Notes under the pieces: model-generated
Told to the model about the DNA's origin: nothing
The model's database searches: none
Seen by the model: only the letters and a program-made list of their open reading frames with translations
From: DASPNM01 sp035626515
GTDB lineage: Bacteria > Bacteroidota > Bacteroidia > Chitinophagales > Chitinophagaceae
Direction: 5' to 3'
DNA: 64,000 bases
Assembly: GCA_035626515.1 (NCBI GenBank)
Contig: DASPNM010000028.1
Coordinates: 62,001-126,000 of the forward strand
Made by a program: the position numbers and the translations under genes
Part shown: piece after piece, positions 51,214-60,285 of the stretch
How the letters are laid out: each line of letters opens with the position of its first letter
How positions within the stretch are numbered: the first letter of the stretch is position 1

Positions 51214-51483
51214 TTACAGTTTTGCAGATAGTTCTTTCCCGGCTTTGAATCGGGCGACTTTCCTCGCCTTGATCCTGATCACCTCGCCGGTTTTTGGGTT
51301 GCGACCGTTGCGTGCTGACCTTTTCGACACAGTGAATGTTCCAAATCCGACCAGGGTAACTTTCCCGCCGCCTTTCAATGTTTTTGTCACAGCTTCAACG
51401 AACGAATCGAGCGCGGCATTCGCCTGGCTTCTGGTAACGCCGGCATCATCTGCCAATTTTGCAATTAAATCGGCTTTGTTCAT
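51214..51483 (-). CDS. hup: HU-family DNA-binding protein
   Basis: 89 residues from MNKADLIAKLADDAGV; an upstream start at 51516 adds 11 residues that do not fit the family. The DNA-binding arm GFGTFTVSKRSARNGRNPKTG is canonical (shown in parts: GFGTFTVSKRSARNG, RNPKTGE). Nucleoid-associated dimer that bends DNA. Confidence 0.97.
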   Translation of the reverse strand: MNKADLIAKLADDAGVTRSQANAALDSFVEAVTKTLKGGGKVTLVGFGTFTVSKRSARNGRNPKTGEVIRIKARKVARFKAGKELSAKL

Positions 51484-51513
51484 ACTCCAGTTTTTATAAT
51501 GATTGTGGAGCGA

Positions 51514-51521
51514 CAAATTTA
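51514..51521 (-). promoter_or_regulatory. -7 box for the HU gene
   Basis: Minus-strand TAAATTTG, perfect TAnnTTTG, 30 bases upstream of the HU start codon. No clear -33 element. Confidence 0.6.
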
Positions 51522-51734
51522 GACGGTTTTCCAGACCGCGGAGAAATTTTTGGAGTACTTAAGTTGTCCACATCTTCGGGTGAATGAGTGGTGAGAAATA
51601 AATATGACTCAAGAGTAATGAATGATGAGTGATGAGTGACCAATTCCTGTCACCCTTCGGCGGGGCTCAGGGTCACAGTTCACGGTCGCAGGGCTCAGGG
51701 TAAGAGGACGCGTTTTTGGCCGGACTCCCGACGC
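51522..51734. other. Non-coding interval with simple repeats
   Basis: Contains TAATGAATGATGAGTGATGAG (51616 region), a relative of the 9634-9710 heptamer array, and CCCTTCGGCGGGGCTCAGGG at 51653-51672, which looks like a degenerate reverse-complement form of the 19-bp dispersed word (CTTCG...GGCTCAG). No gene seen. Confidence 0.6.
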
Positions 51735-52040
51735 TTACGAGACTTCTTCCATCACCGTCCGGAATGCAACGAACTGCTCGCCCCACTTGTCGAATGCTTT
51801 TTGCCGGAGTCCGGGCGCGTAATTGCGGATATAATCTTCGTAAGCGCTCATCGAATCTGCAAAATACTGGACTACGAATGTCAGCCCCTCCTCCGCGGGC
51901 CGGTCGAGCAGGCGGAAGAACCGGTAGCCAGTGAATTTTCCGGTGGCAAGCACCTCGGGAATGTGTTCCTGCCGCTGCCATTGCAGCCATTCTGCCTCGA
52001 TCTCGGGCTCGATCCTGAGCGTGATGTTGTATACGACCAT
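51735..52040 (-). CDS. DUF4286 family protein
   Basis: 101 residues from MVVYNITLRIEPE. Matches the small Bacteroidota DUF4286 family of dimeric alpha-beta (ferredoxin-like) fold, with HIPEVLATGKF and YFADSMSAYEDYI. Function unknown. Its ATG overlaps the xth stop codon (TGATG), so it is translated from the xth mRNA. Confidence 0.88.
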   Translation of the reverse strand: MVVYNITLRIEPEIEAEWLQWQRQEHIPEVLATGKFTGYRFFRLLDRPAEEGLTFVVQYFADSMSAYEDYIRNYAPGLRQKAFDKWGEQFVAFRTVMEEVS

Positions 52041-52807
52041 CAGAAACTGATTTCCGCGTACACCGGGCAATGATCGCTGTGCATGACGTTCGGATATATC
52101 TCGGCGTCACGCACCCGTTCCTTCATGGTGCGGGTAACGTTTATGTAATCGATCCGCCAACCCTTGTTTTCTTTTCTCACATTAGGAAAACGCTGGCTCC
52201 ACCAGGTGTAACGGCCGGGTTCCGGGTGATGCAGCCGGAATGCATCCACCCACCCGTTGCGGAACAGTTTATCCATCCATGACCGCTCATCAGGGAGAAA
52301 CCCGGATGTTTTTTGATTCCCCTTCGGGTTATGAATATCAATCTCCCGGTGAGCAATATTGTAATCCCCGCACAGCACGAGGTTCGGATATTTTTTCTTC
52401 AGCTTTTGCAGGTAGCGGTAAAATTCGTCGAGCCACTGGTATTTAAATGACTGCCGCTCTTCACCCGTAGTGCCGGATGGAAAATAGGCGTTAATGAGCC
52501 GCGTGTCGCCGAAATCAAGTTGCAGCACCCTCCCTTCTTCATCGCTCACCTGATGGCCGATCCCGAAACAAACCTGGTCCGGCATCATGCGTGTAAACAC
52601 GGCCACGCCGCTGTATCCTTTTTTTTGCGCGCTGAACCAATAATCATGATATCCGAGTTCCGCGAACGGAGTGTGATCAATATTCTCCCGCTGCGCTTTC
52701 GTTTCCTGCAAACAGATCACGTCCGCCGGATCGGTTTTCAGCCATTCCAGGAATCCTTTGCTGATCGCTGCCCGCAGCCCGTTCACATTATAGCTGATAA
52801 TACGCAT
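52040..52807 (-). CDS. xth: Exodeoxyribonuclease III
   Basis: 255 residues of the EEP fold. Motifs ISYNVNGLRAAISKGF, LQETKAQ (metal Glu), GDYNIAHREIDIHNPK and SDHCPVYAEI (catalytic Asp-His) are all intact. AP endonuclease and 3'-5' exonuclease in base-excision repair. Cotranscribed with the DUF4286 gene. Confidence 0.97.
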   Translation of the reverse strand: MRIISYNVNGLRAAISKGFLEWLKTDPADVICLQETKAQRENIDHTPFAELGYHDYWFSAQKKGYSGVAVFTRMMPDQVCFGIGHQVSDEEGRVLQLDFGDTRLINAYFPSGTTGEERQSFKYQWLDEFYRYLQKLKKKYPNLVLCGDYNIAHREIDIHNPKGNQKTSGFLPDERSWMDKLFRNGWVDAFRLHHPEPGRYTWWSQRFPNVRKENKGWRIDYINVTRTMKERVRDAEIYPNVMHSDHCPVYAEISF

Positions 52808-52842
52808 TATTGACTAAATTGTTCGGCAATTTAAATATTACG

Positions 52843-53589
52843 ATGGAAGCAGCGTCGAAGCCGAAGACCACGCACATCATCCCACCGAAAACACCGGTTT
52901 ACCTGGAGGGGCCGAAAAGCCGCGGATACGAATTTCATTTTGCGTTCCGCGTGTTTCGGCAGTTTTTGAAGGGATTCCGTACGCTGCACTTCGTAGGACC
53001 CTGCATCACTGTCTTTGGTTCCGCGCGATACAAGGAAGACCACATTTATTATGAGAAGGCCCGCGAGCTGGGAAAGAAGATTTCGGCGCTCGGCTTCACC
53101 ACAATGACCGGCGGCGGACCGGGAATCATGGAGGCAGCGAACCGCGGGGCTTATGAAAACGGGGGAATGTCGGTCGGCTGCAACATTCAGCTTCCGTTCG
53201 AGCAAAAGCCCAATCCGTATATGCACCGGTCAATCACCTTTGAACATTTTTTTGTAAGAAAGGTGCTCCTGGTGAAATACTCCTATGCGTTCATTATCAT
53301 GCCGGGCGGGTTCGGGACGATGGACGAGTTTTTTGAAACGCTCACGCTGGTGCAGACAAAGTCCATTACCCAGTTTCCAATTGTTCTATTTGGCAAGGAA
53401 TACTACCAGCCCCTGATGGACCTGATCGAATGGATGGCAAAGAACGGCACCATCTCTCGTGAAGATCTGCGGCTGGTGCTGCTGACCGACGATACGGAAG
53501 AGGCGATTGAACACATTCGCCATTATATTCAGAAACATTACCGCGTCCGGCCACGCCGGCTTTTCTGGTGGTTTTTTGAAAAGCGCTGA
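52843..53589 (+). CDS. LOG-family / TIGR00730 Rossmann-fold protein
   Basis: 248 residues from MEAASKPKTTH. The Rossmann fold (VFGSARYKEDHIYYE; TGGGPGIMEAANRGA) carries PGGFGTMDEFFE, the LOG motif PGGxGTxxE used by cytokinin-riboside 5'-monophosphate phosphoribohydrolases. Bacterial members hydrolyse nucleoside monophosphates such as AMP; activity here is inferred. The N-terminal about 45 residues precede the core. Divergent from xth. Confidence 0.9.
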   Translation: MEAASKPKTTHIIPPKTPVYLEGPKSRGYEFHFAFRVFRQFLKGFRTLHFVGPCITVFGSARYKEDHIYYEKARELGKKISALGFTTMTGGGPGIMEAANRGAYENGGMSVGCNIQLPFEQKPNPYMHRSITFEHFFVRKVLLVKYSYAFIIMPGGFGTMDEFFETLTLVQTKSITQFPIVLFGKEYYQPLMDLIEWMAKNGTISREDLRLVLLTDDTEEAIEHIRHYIQKHYRVRPRRLFWWFFEKR

Positions 53590-53612
53590 GCGGTATTCCT
53601 AAATCTGTGACC

Positions 53613-55748
53613 ATGCGACCATTTTTCATTATTCTGCTGTTGATGGCATCCGGCCTCGCTGCCCATGCGAATGATTCGCTTTCGCTCGTTTCCCCTTCGG
53701 GAATTCAAAAACTTACGGTGCTCCACGACGGTACAGGCGAATTACGCTACCAGGTTTTCCATAAGGGGAAACCAATGATTTTTCCCTCGCGGCTCGGATT
53801 CCGGCTTGCCCGGCCTGCCGTAATGGTGGAAAAATTCAGCATCGAGTCCGTTCAGCGATCTTCAAAGGACGAGACCTGGAAACCTGCGTGGGGCGAAGAG
53901 AGTCTCATCCGCAACCGCTACACCCAATTGAAGCTTCGCGTTCGGGATGCGGGCGGGTCGGGGATCATCATGGAGCTTGTCTTCCGTGTTTTCGATGACG
54001 GCATTGGATTCCGCTACGAGTTTCCCCGGCAGGAGAAGCTGGATCACTTCATCATTTCTGATGAGCTCACCGAATTCGCCGTCAACGCCGATCATACCGC
54101 TTTTTGGATCCCCGGCGATTACGACACGAACGAATTCATGTACAATACCACCCGCCTGAGCGAAGTGGACGCGGGAAGCAGCGCAATGAGCCAGGAGATT
54201 TTTGCAAAAACTTTTTTTGACCGGAATGCCGTTCAAACACCCCTGCTGATGCGTTCTGCTGACCGGCATTTCATAAGCATTCATGAGGCCGCGCTTCTGA
54301 ATTACCCGGCGATGAACCTTGTGATTGATAAGTCGCGGTTTGTCCTGCAGGTCCACCTGGTGCCCGATGCGGTGGGCAACAAGGCCTACCTGCAGACACC
54401 CTTCCAGACTCCCTGGAGAACCATCCTGCTTACTGCAGATCCGCGCGAGCTTTTATCCTCGCGAATGATACTGAATTTGAACGAGCCTTCGCGCATCGCG
54501 AACACTTCGTGGATACGCCCACAGAAATACGTCGGTGTGTGGTGGGAAATGCACATCGGGAAGTCGAGCTGGGACTATGGCCTGTCCCAGGCCGGTTCCA
54601 CGCTCAGCCCGCATGGGCGGCACGGAGCGAATAATGCAAATGTGAAACGGTACATCGATTTTGCGGCGCGCCACGGGTTTGACGCTGTGCTCGTGGAAGG
54701 CTGGAATACCGGATGGGAGGACTGGTTCGGGAAATGGAAGGAGGATGTCTTTGATTTTGTGACGCCCTATCCCGACTTCGACGTCAAAAGCCTTTCCGCG
54801 TACGCGCGAATCAGGAAAGTGAAGCTCATTATGCACCACGAAACTTCAGCGTCTGTAACGAATTACGAACGGTGGATGGACAGCGCTTACCGGTTCATGA
54901 AGAGATTTGGATACAATACCGTGAAAACGGGCTATGTGGGACACATTATTCCGCGCGGCGAACATCACGACGGGCAATGGATGGTGCGGCACTATGAGCG
55001 AGTGATGAAAAAGACCGCTTCATATGGTATTATGCTCAATGCCCACGAACCTGTGCGTCCTACGGGCCTGCACCGTACTTACCCGAATTTCCTCGCCTGC
55101 GAGGCGGCGCGCGGAAATGAATTCAATGCCTGGAGCGTCGGCAATCCGCCAGAGCATGAAACAATACTTCCGTTCACACGGCTTCTGGGCGGACCGATGG
55201 ACTATACGCCCGGTATTTTCCGCATCCGGCTCAACCAGTTCGATCCGAACAAGAAAGAACAGGTGCACACGACGCTCTGTAAACAGCTCGCCCTGTACGT
55301 GACTATGTACAGTCCGTTGCAGATGGCGGCAGACCTGCCGGAAAACTATGAACGCTACCCGGATGCATTTCAATTCATCAAGGATGTGGCAGTTGACTGG
55401 AGCGAGACGCGGATCCTGGAGGCTGAGCCCGGCGATTTCCTCGTCATTGCCAGGAAAGCCAAAGGAAAGCAAAGCTGGTTCCTCGGTGCAATCAGTGACG
55501 AACAGAGAAGAACATTTACCCTGCCGCTTACTTTTCTCGACGAGGATAAAGCCTATATCGCGACGCTTTACCGGGACTCAGAACAGGCACACTGGCAAAA
55601 AAACCCCGAGGCTTACGTGATCGGGAAATTTCTTGTGGACAGCAGAGCACGGCTTCGCCTTACGCTCGCCGAGGGCGGCGGAGCGGCCGTGAGCTTTTCC
55701 CCGGCATCCCCTGCACAATTAAAGACAATAAATCGATACCGATGGTAA
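53613..55748 (+). CDS. GH97 alpha-glucosidase (SusB-like, inverting type)
   Basis: 711 residues from MRPFFIILLLM, with signal peptide (ending LAAHA), so periplasmic. N-terminal beta-supersandwich, central TIM barrel, C-terminal beta domain. Glu410 (MHHETSA), Glu479 (NAHEPV), Glu497 and Glu503 (CEAARGNE) lie at a constant offset of 29 from SusB residues I recall as Glu439, Glu508, Glu526 and Glu532, the general bases, acid and calcium ligands of inverting GH97. That favours an inverting alpha-glucosidase over a retaining alpha-galactosidase. It shares 7 bases with the next gene, so product and transporter are translated together. Confidence 0.92.
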   Translation: MRPFFIILLLMASGLAAHANDSLSLVSPSGIQKLTVLHDGTGELRYQVFHKGKPMIFPSRLGFRLARPAVMVEKFSIESVQRSSKDETWKPAWGEESLIRNRYTQLKLRVRDAGGSGIIMELVFRVFDDGIGFRYEFPRQEKLDHFIISDELTEFAVNADHTAFWIPGDYDTNEFMYNTTRLSEVDAGSSAMSQEIFAKTFFDRNAVQTPLLMRSADRHFISIHEAALLNYPAMNLVIDKSRFVLQVHLVPDAVGNKAYLQTPFQTPWRTILLTADPRELLSSRMILNLNEPSRIANTSWIRPQKYVGVWWEMHIGKSSWDYGLSQAGSTLSPHGRHGANNANVKRYIDFAARHGFDAVLVEGWNTGWEDWFGKWKEDVFDFVTPYPDFDVKSLSAYARIRKVKLIMHHETSASVTNYERWMDSAYRFMKRFGYNTVKTGYVGHIIPRGEHHDGQWMVRHYERVMKKTASYGIMLNAHEPVRPTGLHRTYPNFLACEAARGNEFNAWSVGNPPEHETILPFTRLLGGPMDYTPGIFRIRLNQFDPNKKEQVHTTLCKQLALYVTMYSPLQMAADLPENYERYPDAFQFIKDVAVDWSETRILEAEPGDFLVIARKAKGKQSWFLGAISDEQRRTFTLPLTFLDEDKAYIATLYRDSEQAHWQKNPEAYVIGKFLVDSRARLRLTLAEGGGAAVSFSPASPAQLKTINRYRW

Positions 55749-55999
55749 ACTTTACCGATGCGCTGGGGTATGCGACCGGCGCGCTGACCTGTGTGACCTT
55801 CCTGCCGCAGGTGATCAAAACCTGGCGCGAGAAGTCCGCGCGCGACATCTCGCTGCTGATGTTTATCATTGCTGCGGTTAACGAAGTCATGTGGATTGCC
55901 TATGGTGGGCTTATCAACAACTGGGTGCTCATTCTCACCAATGTGGTTATGCTCGTCATGTCGGTGATGATGATTGTTTTCAAGTTCCGATACAAATGA
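55742..55999 (+). CDS. SemiSWEET sugar transporter
   Basis: 85 residues, three transmembrane helices (LGYATGALTCVTFLPQVIKT; LLMFIIAAVNEVMWIAYGG; WVLILTNVVMLVMSVMMIVF), the half-size SWEET that works as a dimer. PQ-loop motif FLPQVIKTWREKSARDIS. SemiSWEETs carry sugars down a gradient. The start overlaps the GH97 stop by 7 bases and its stop overlaps the HAD start (ATGA). Confidence 0.94.
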   Translation: MVNFTDALGYATGALTCVTFLPQVIKTWREKSARDISLLMFIIAAVNEVMWIAYGGLINNWVLILTNVVMLVMSVMMIVFKFRYK

Positions 56000-56610
56000 G
56001 TCTGGAAATACGCGCAGTCGTTTTCGATTTGGGGGGAGTGCTGATCGACTGGAACCCGCGCTACGTTTACAGGCAGATTTTTCCTACGGAAGAAGAAGTA
56101 GAATGGTTCCTTGAGAACATTACCACGCTGGCCTGGAACGAACAGCAGGATGCCGGCTATCCCATCGCGCAGGCTACGGAGGAACTGGTCGCCCGCCATC
56201 CCGAATGGGAATCGCAGATCCGTGCGTACTATGAACGCTGGAAAGAAATGCTCGCGGATCCGATCGCAGGTTCGGTGGAGCTTTTTCGGAAACTGAAAGA
56301 AAACTCCCGACTGAAATTCTATGCGCTCACTAACTGGAGTGCTGAGCTGTTCCCGTATGCGCTGGAAAATTTTTATTTTTTGCAATGGTTCGACGGCATT
56401 GTGGTAAGCGGCGAAGAGAAAATGCGCAAGCCGCAGCCCGAGATTTTCCGGCTGTTGCTCGAACGCTATGGACTCCAGGCCGGCGACACGTTATTCGTTG
56501 ACGACAACCTCCGCAACGTGAAAGCCGCGGAGGCCATTGGGCTGCCGGCCCTTCATTTTAGTTCGCCGCAAACACTGGAGAAAGATTTCAGGCGACTGGG
56601 CTTGCTCTGA
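55996..56610 (+). CDS. HAD-superfamily hydrolase (subfamily IA)
   Basis: 204 residues from MSLEIRAVVFDLGG. Motif I VFDLGGVLIDW, motif II LTNWS, Lys in KMRKPQPEIF and motif IV FVDDN. The DLG in place of DxD is like YihX-type sugar phosphatases. Start overlaps the SemiSWEET stop as ATGA. In this operon it could dephosphorylate a sugar phosphate; that is inference. Confidence 0.88.
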   Translation: MSLEIRAVVFDLGGVLIDWNPRYVYRQIFPTEEEVEWFLENITTLAWNEQQDAGYPIAQATEELVARHPEWESQIRAYYERWKEMLADPIAGSVELFRKLKENSRLKFYALTNWSAELFPYALENFYFLQWFDGIVVSGEEKMRKPQPEIFRLLLERYGLQAGDTLFVDDNLRNVKAAEAIGLPALHFSSPQTLEKDFRRLGLL

Positions 56611-56649
56611 GTTGAAAGGATTTATTATCTTCAGCTAAAACCGTGTTTT

Positions 56650-57579
56650 ATGAGAAGAATATTATTTTTTACAACGGCGATTCTTCTTGTCTCTACCGCG
56701 TTTGCGCAATTCGAAGGTATTGCGGACAAACTTGTAAAAGGCAAGGATCCCCTCCAGATCCGGAAACCACCGATCACCACAAGCCTTGAGGATGCAAAAT
56801 GGGAAGATGCGAGCAAGGACCGGTTTGTACCTGCCGAGAAAGAGCAAAGCCTTCTCGTCTTGCAGCGAAGTGCCAACGGCGGTTTCATTTTGCAGCCGGG
56901 ATATTACAGCATGCAGACACAGAGTTACTGCCTGAAGGCGGGAACGCACGGACCCGGAGGCGGCGACGGCTATCTCTACGCGCCCCCGATGGGGCCAATG
57001 GACGATATTGTCACCGCGGTCCTGCGCAATTCGGTAAACAAACCGGAAGTCCATCAGCACGATGTTCAGGTTTTGCTCTGGTCCATCATTGCCCGTGCGA
57101 AGTACGAGAACCTTGACAACAAGATCAAACTGGTCGCGGCTCAGCTCCTGACGGCGAAGCAACTTGCTTCGATGAACCGTACCGGCCTGGACATTCTCCC
57201 GGCATCGGTACAGCAAAAGGCGATTGACGAAGCACCCGGCCCCATCCGGACCATACTGCAGGCAGAGGCGCAATTGCGCCAGATGCTGACCACTCCGGGC
57301 ACTTCGTTTGCGGAAATGGAACGGGTGGCCGTGCTGAGCGGAGCGGCGCCGCTCGGGGAAGGGTCACGGGAAGTTCCCAGCGGCAGATGGTCGCTTCACC
57401 CGGACGGATATTATGTTCGATATCTTCCGTCAGGCTACTCTTCTACCCGGGTTGAGATCTGGGTGCCGCAGGGATCACCGGCGGTTGGAAAGGAATACGA
57501 CCCCGCTACGCACATCGCGGTGCCGGGAAATACCGCCAGGCAGCGCCTGATCCAGTCGGGACGCCCGCAAAAAGACTGA
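56650..57579 (+). CDS. Secreted protein of unknown function
   Basis: 309 residues. Signal peptide (ending STAFAQ). A central region GFILQPGYYSMQTQSYCLKAG and GPGGGDGYLYAPPMG, then VLLWSIIARAKYENLDNKIK; the C-terminus has WVPQGSPAVGKEYDPATHIAVPGNTARQR (short parts quoted: WVPQGSPAVG, HIAVPGNTARQR). I do not recognise the family. A TATCTTCA -7-like element lies 16 bases upstream. It ends 1 base before the convergent metH stop. Confidence 0.7.
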   Translation: MRRILFFTTAILLVSTAFAQFEGIADKLVKGKDPLQIRKPPITTSLEDAKWEDASKDRFVPAEKEQSLLVLQRSANGGFILQPGYYSMQTQSYCLKAGTHGPGGGDGYLYAPPMGPMDDIVTAVLRNSVNKPEVHQHDVQVLLWSIIARAKYENLDNKIKLVAAQLLTAKQLASMNRTGLDILPASVQQKAIDEAPGPIRTILQAEAQLRQMLTTPGTSFAEMERVAVLSGAAPLGEGSREVPSGRWSLHPDGYYVRYLPSGYSSTRVEIWVPQGSPAVGKEYDPATHIAVPGNTARQRLIQSGRPQKD

Positions 57580-60285
57580 TCATTCGAGGACGGGCCTGAG
57601 CCATCGTTCCGCTTCGGAAATGCTCAGGCCTTTTCTTTTCGCATAATCTTCAAGCTGATCCCTGCCGATCTTTCCCAGCCCGAAATAATGGCTCTGGGGA
57701 TGCGCAATGTACCAGCCGCAAACAGAAGCGGGCGGATTCATGGCGAGGCTTTCGGTGAGCTCGATGCCGATATTATTTTGAACATCGAGAAGCTCGAACA
57801 GCTTAATCTTTTCGGTATGATCCGGACACGCGGGATACCCCGGTGCCGGGCGAATGCCCCGGTAGTGCTCGCGAATAAGCTGCTCGTTAGTAAGGTTTTC
57901 ATCGGGTGCATATCCCCAGTACCGCTTTCGCACCTGCTCGTGCAGGCATTCGGCGAATGCCTCGACGAAACGGTCGGCGAGGATTTGTACCATGATCTTG
58001 TTGTACTCGTCGTGCTCCGCCGCAAATTTTTGTGTCCAGCGTGAAGCGCCTTCAATCGTTACCGCAAATGCACCCATATAATCACCGGCCTGGTTCCCAG
58101 CGACTCCATTGTTTGCAGCCACGGTAGCCGGACGAACAAAATCGGCGAGTGAAAAATTGGGCTGACCTACCGCTTTTCGAAGCTGTTGCCGGAGAAACTC
58201 CAGCTTCACCTCACCTTTTCCGGAATAAACAGTCACGGTGTCGGTGTTGTTGCTTGCAGCCGGCCAAAAGCCGATCACACCCAGGGCACGAAACCATTTT
58301 TCGGCAACAATTTGCTGCATCAGCTTCTGCGCGTCATTGAACAGGCGCCTCGCCTCCGAGCCAAAGATGCGGTCCTCGAGCACATCGGGATATTTACCCG
58401 GCATTTCCCAGGCGATGAAGAACGGTCCCCAGTCAAGGTATTTTGCAATGGTCGCGAGGTCGAAATCACGGAATACCGTAACCCCCGGGTTTGCGGGTTT
58501 CACGGGCTGGTATTTTTTCCAGTCGATGTATTCTTTCGTAACCACAGCCTCCGAATAAGGGATCAGCGTTTTCGTTTTGCTTTTGTTCAGGAACTGGCGG
58601 CGCAGCGCTTCGTATTCTCCGGCTGTTTCCTGCAGAAAAATTTTTCGCTGCTGCCGGTTAAGCAGGCTGGTTACGGCCGTCACGCTTCGCGATGCGTCGA
58701 GCACGTGCACGACGCCGTTTTCGTATTCCGGCTCAATCTTTACCGCCGTGTGCATGCGCGACGTGGTGGCGCCACCGATCAGCAAAGGCTGTGTCATCTG
58801 CCGGCGCTTCATTTCGTGGGCTACGTGCACCATTTCGTCCAGTGAGGGAGTAATAAGTCCGCTCAGGCCGATGATGTCCGCCTTTTCCTTTTCTGCGGTA
58901 TCCAGGATTTTTTCGGCCGGCACCATCACACCCAGGTCGATGATGTCGTAGCCGTTGCAGCCAAGCACCACGCCCACAATGTTCTTCCCGATGTCGTGCA
59001 CGTCGCCTTTTACGGTAGCCAACAACACTTTTCCGGCTCCTTCCGGTCTGGCCCCCTTCGATGCCTGGATGTAGGGCTCCAGGTAAGCCACACTCTTTTT
59101 CATGACGCGGGCGCTCTTCACCACCTGCGGAAGGAACATTTTCCCCGACGCAAAAAGATCGCCCACCACGTTCATCCCGGCCATCAAAGGACCTTCGATC
59201 ACGTCCAGCGGTTTTGAATATTTTTGCCGCGCTTCTTCGGTATCCGATTCGATGTAATCGGTGATACCGTTCACCAGCGCGTGCTTCAGTCGTTCTTCCA
59301 CGGGGGCATTCCTCCACGCCGTGTCTTTCACCTCGGCCCGACCTGCACTCTTTACCGTGGCGGCAAAGCCGATGAGCCGCTCGGTGGCCTGGTTCTGTTC
59401 GTTGTTCCTATTCAGGATCACGTCTTCACAGAGTTCGCGCAATTCGGGATCAATCTCATCGTATACAACAAGCTGGCCCGCGTTCACGATGCCCATGTCC
59501 ATTCCCGCGCGGATGGCGTGATAAAGAAAGACGGAATGCATGGCTTCGCGCACCGCGTCGTTCCCGCGAAAAGAAAAAGACAGATTGCTCACCCCGCCGC
59601 TCACCTTTACCAGCGGCATTTTCCGCTTGATGATCCGCGTCGCTTCGATGAAGTCCACCGCATAATTGTTGTGTTCCTCGAGGCCGGTGGCCACTGCAAA
59701 GATGTTCGGATCGAAGATGATGTCTTCAGGAGCGTAGCCCACTTCGCCGGTGAGAATTTCATAAGCGCGTTCGCAAACTGCGACCTTCCGCTGGAGGGTG
59801 TCCGCCTGCCCCTGTTCGTCAAAAGCCATCACTACCACCGCCGCGCCGTACGCCTGGCAGATGAATGCCTGTTCGCGAAATTTGTCGGACCCTTCCTTCA
59901 GGGAAATAGAATTCACAATACATTTTCCCTGCACACATTTCAATCCCGCCTCGATCACCTCGAAGCGTGAGCTGTCGATCATGATCGGGATCTTCGCAAT
60001 GTCCGGTTCACTCTGGAGCAGGTTTAGAAACTTTGTCATCGCCTGTACGCCATCCAGCAGGGCATCGTCCATGTTTACGTCGAGGACCTGCGCCCCACTC
60101 TCCACCTGCTGCCGCGCCACGCCCAGAGCTTCTTCGTATTTGTTTTCGCGGATGAGCCGCGCAAAGCGTCGCGAACCGGTAACGTTCGTGCGTTCCCCGA
60201 TATTGATAAAATTACTGTCGGGACGTACCACAAGCGGCTCCAGCCCTGCCAGCCGCAGGTAAGGTTTGATCTCGGTGCTCGTCAT
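57580..60285 (-). CDS. metH: B12-dependent methionine synthase, C-terminal polypeptide
   Basis: 901 residues. Starts with the pterin-binding (methyltetrahydrofolate) barrel (FINIGERTNVTGSRRF; DVNMDDALLDG), then the cobalamin-binding module with DVHDIGKNIVG (the axial-ligand His motif DxHxxG), and the AdoMet-activation domain with RPAPGYPACPDHTEK. It lacks the homocysteine-binding domain, supplied by the upstream gene. Its ATG overlaps the upstream stop as ATGA. It methylates homocysteine to methionine from 5-methyl-THF via cobalamin. Confidence 0.96.
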   Translation of the reverse strand: MTSTEIKPYLRLAGLEPLVVRPDSNFINIGERTNVTGSRRFARLIRENKYEEALGVARQQVESGAQVLDVNMDDALLDGVQAMTKFLNLLQSEPDIAKIPIMIDSSRFEVIEAGLKCVQGKCIVNSISLKEGSDKFREQAFICQAYGAAVVVMAFDEQGQADTLQRKVAVCERAYEILTGEVGYAPEDIIFDPNIFAVATGLEEHNNYAVDFIEATRIIKRKMPLVKVSGGVSNLSFSFRGNDAVREAMHSVFLYHAIRAGMDMGIVNAGQLVVYDEIDPELRELCEDVILNRNNEQNQATERLIGFAATVKSAGRAEVKDTAWRNAPVEERLKHALVNGITDYIESDTEEARQKYSKPLDVIEGPLMAGMNVVGDLFASGKMFLPQVVKSARVMKKSVAYLEPYIQASKGARPEGAGKVLLATVKGDVHDIGKNIVGVVLGCNGYDIIDLGVMVPAEKILDTAEKEKADIIGLSGLITPSLDEMVHVAHEMKRRQMTQPLLIGGATTSRMHTAVKIEPEYENGVVHVLDASRSVTAVTSLLNRQQRKIFLQETAGEYEALRRQFLNKSKTKTLIPYSEAVVTKEYIDWKKYQPVKPANPGVTVFRDFDLATIAKYLDWGPFFIAWEMPGKYPDVLEDRIFGSEARRLFNDAQKLMQQIVAEKWFRALGVIGFWPAASNNTDTVTVYSGKGEVKLEFLRQQLRKAVGQPNFSLADFVRPATVAANNGVAGNQAGDYMGAFAVTIEGASRWTQKFAAEHDEYNKIMVQILADRFVEAFAECLHEQVRKRYWGYAPDENLTNEQLIREHYRGIRPAPGYPACPDHTEKIKLFELLDVQNNIGIELTESLAMNPPASVCGWYIAHPQSHYFGLGKIGRDQLEDYAKRKGLSISEAERWLRPVLE

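Noticed and set aside
60282..60285. Frameshift breaking a one-piece metH
   Set aside because: The ATGA overlap, complete domain ends on both sides and a proper start codon suit a genuine split gene.
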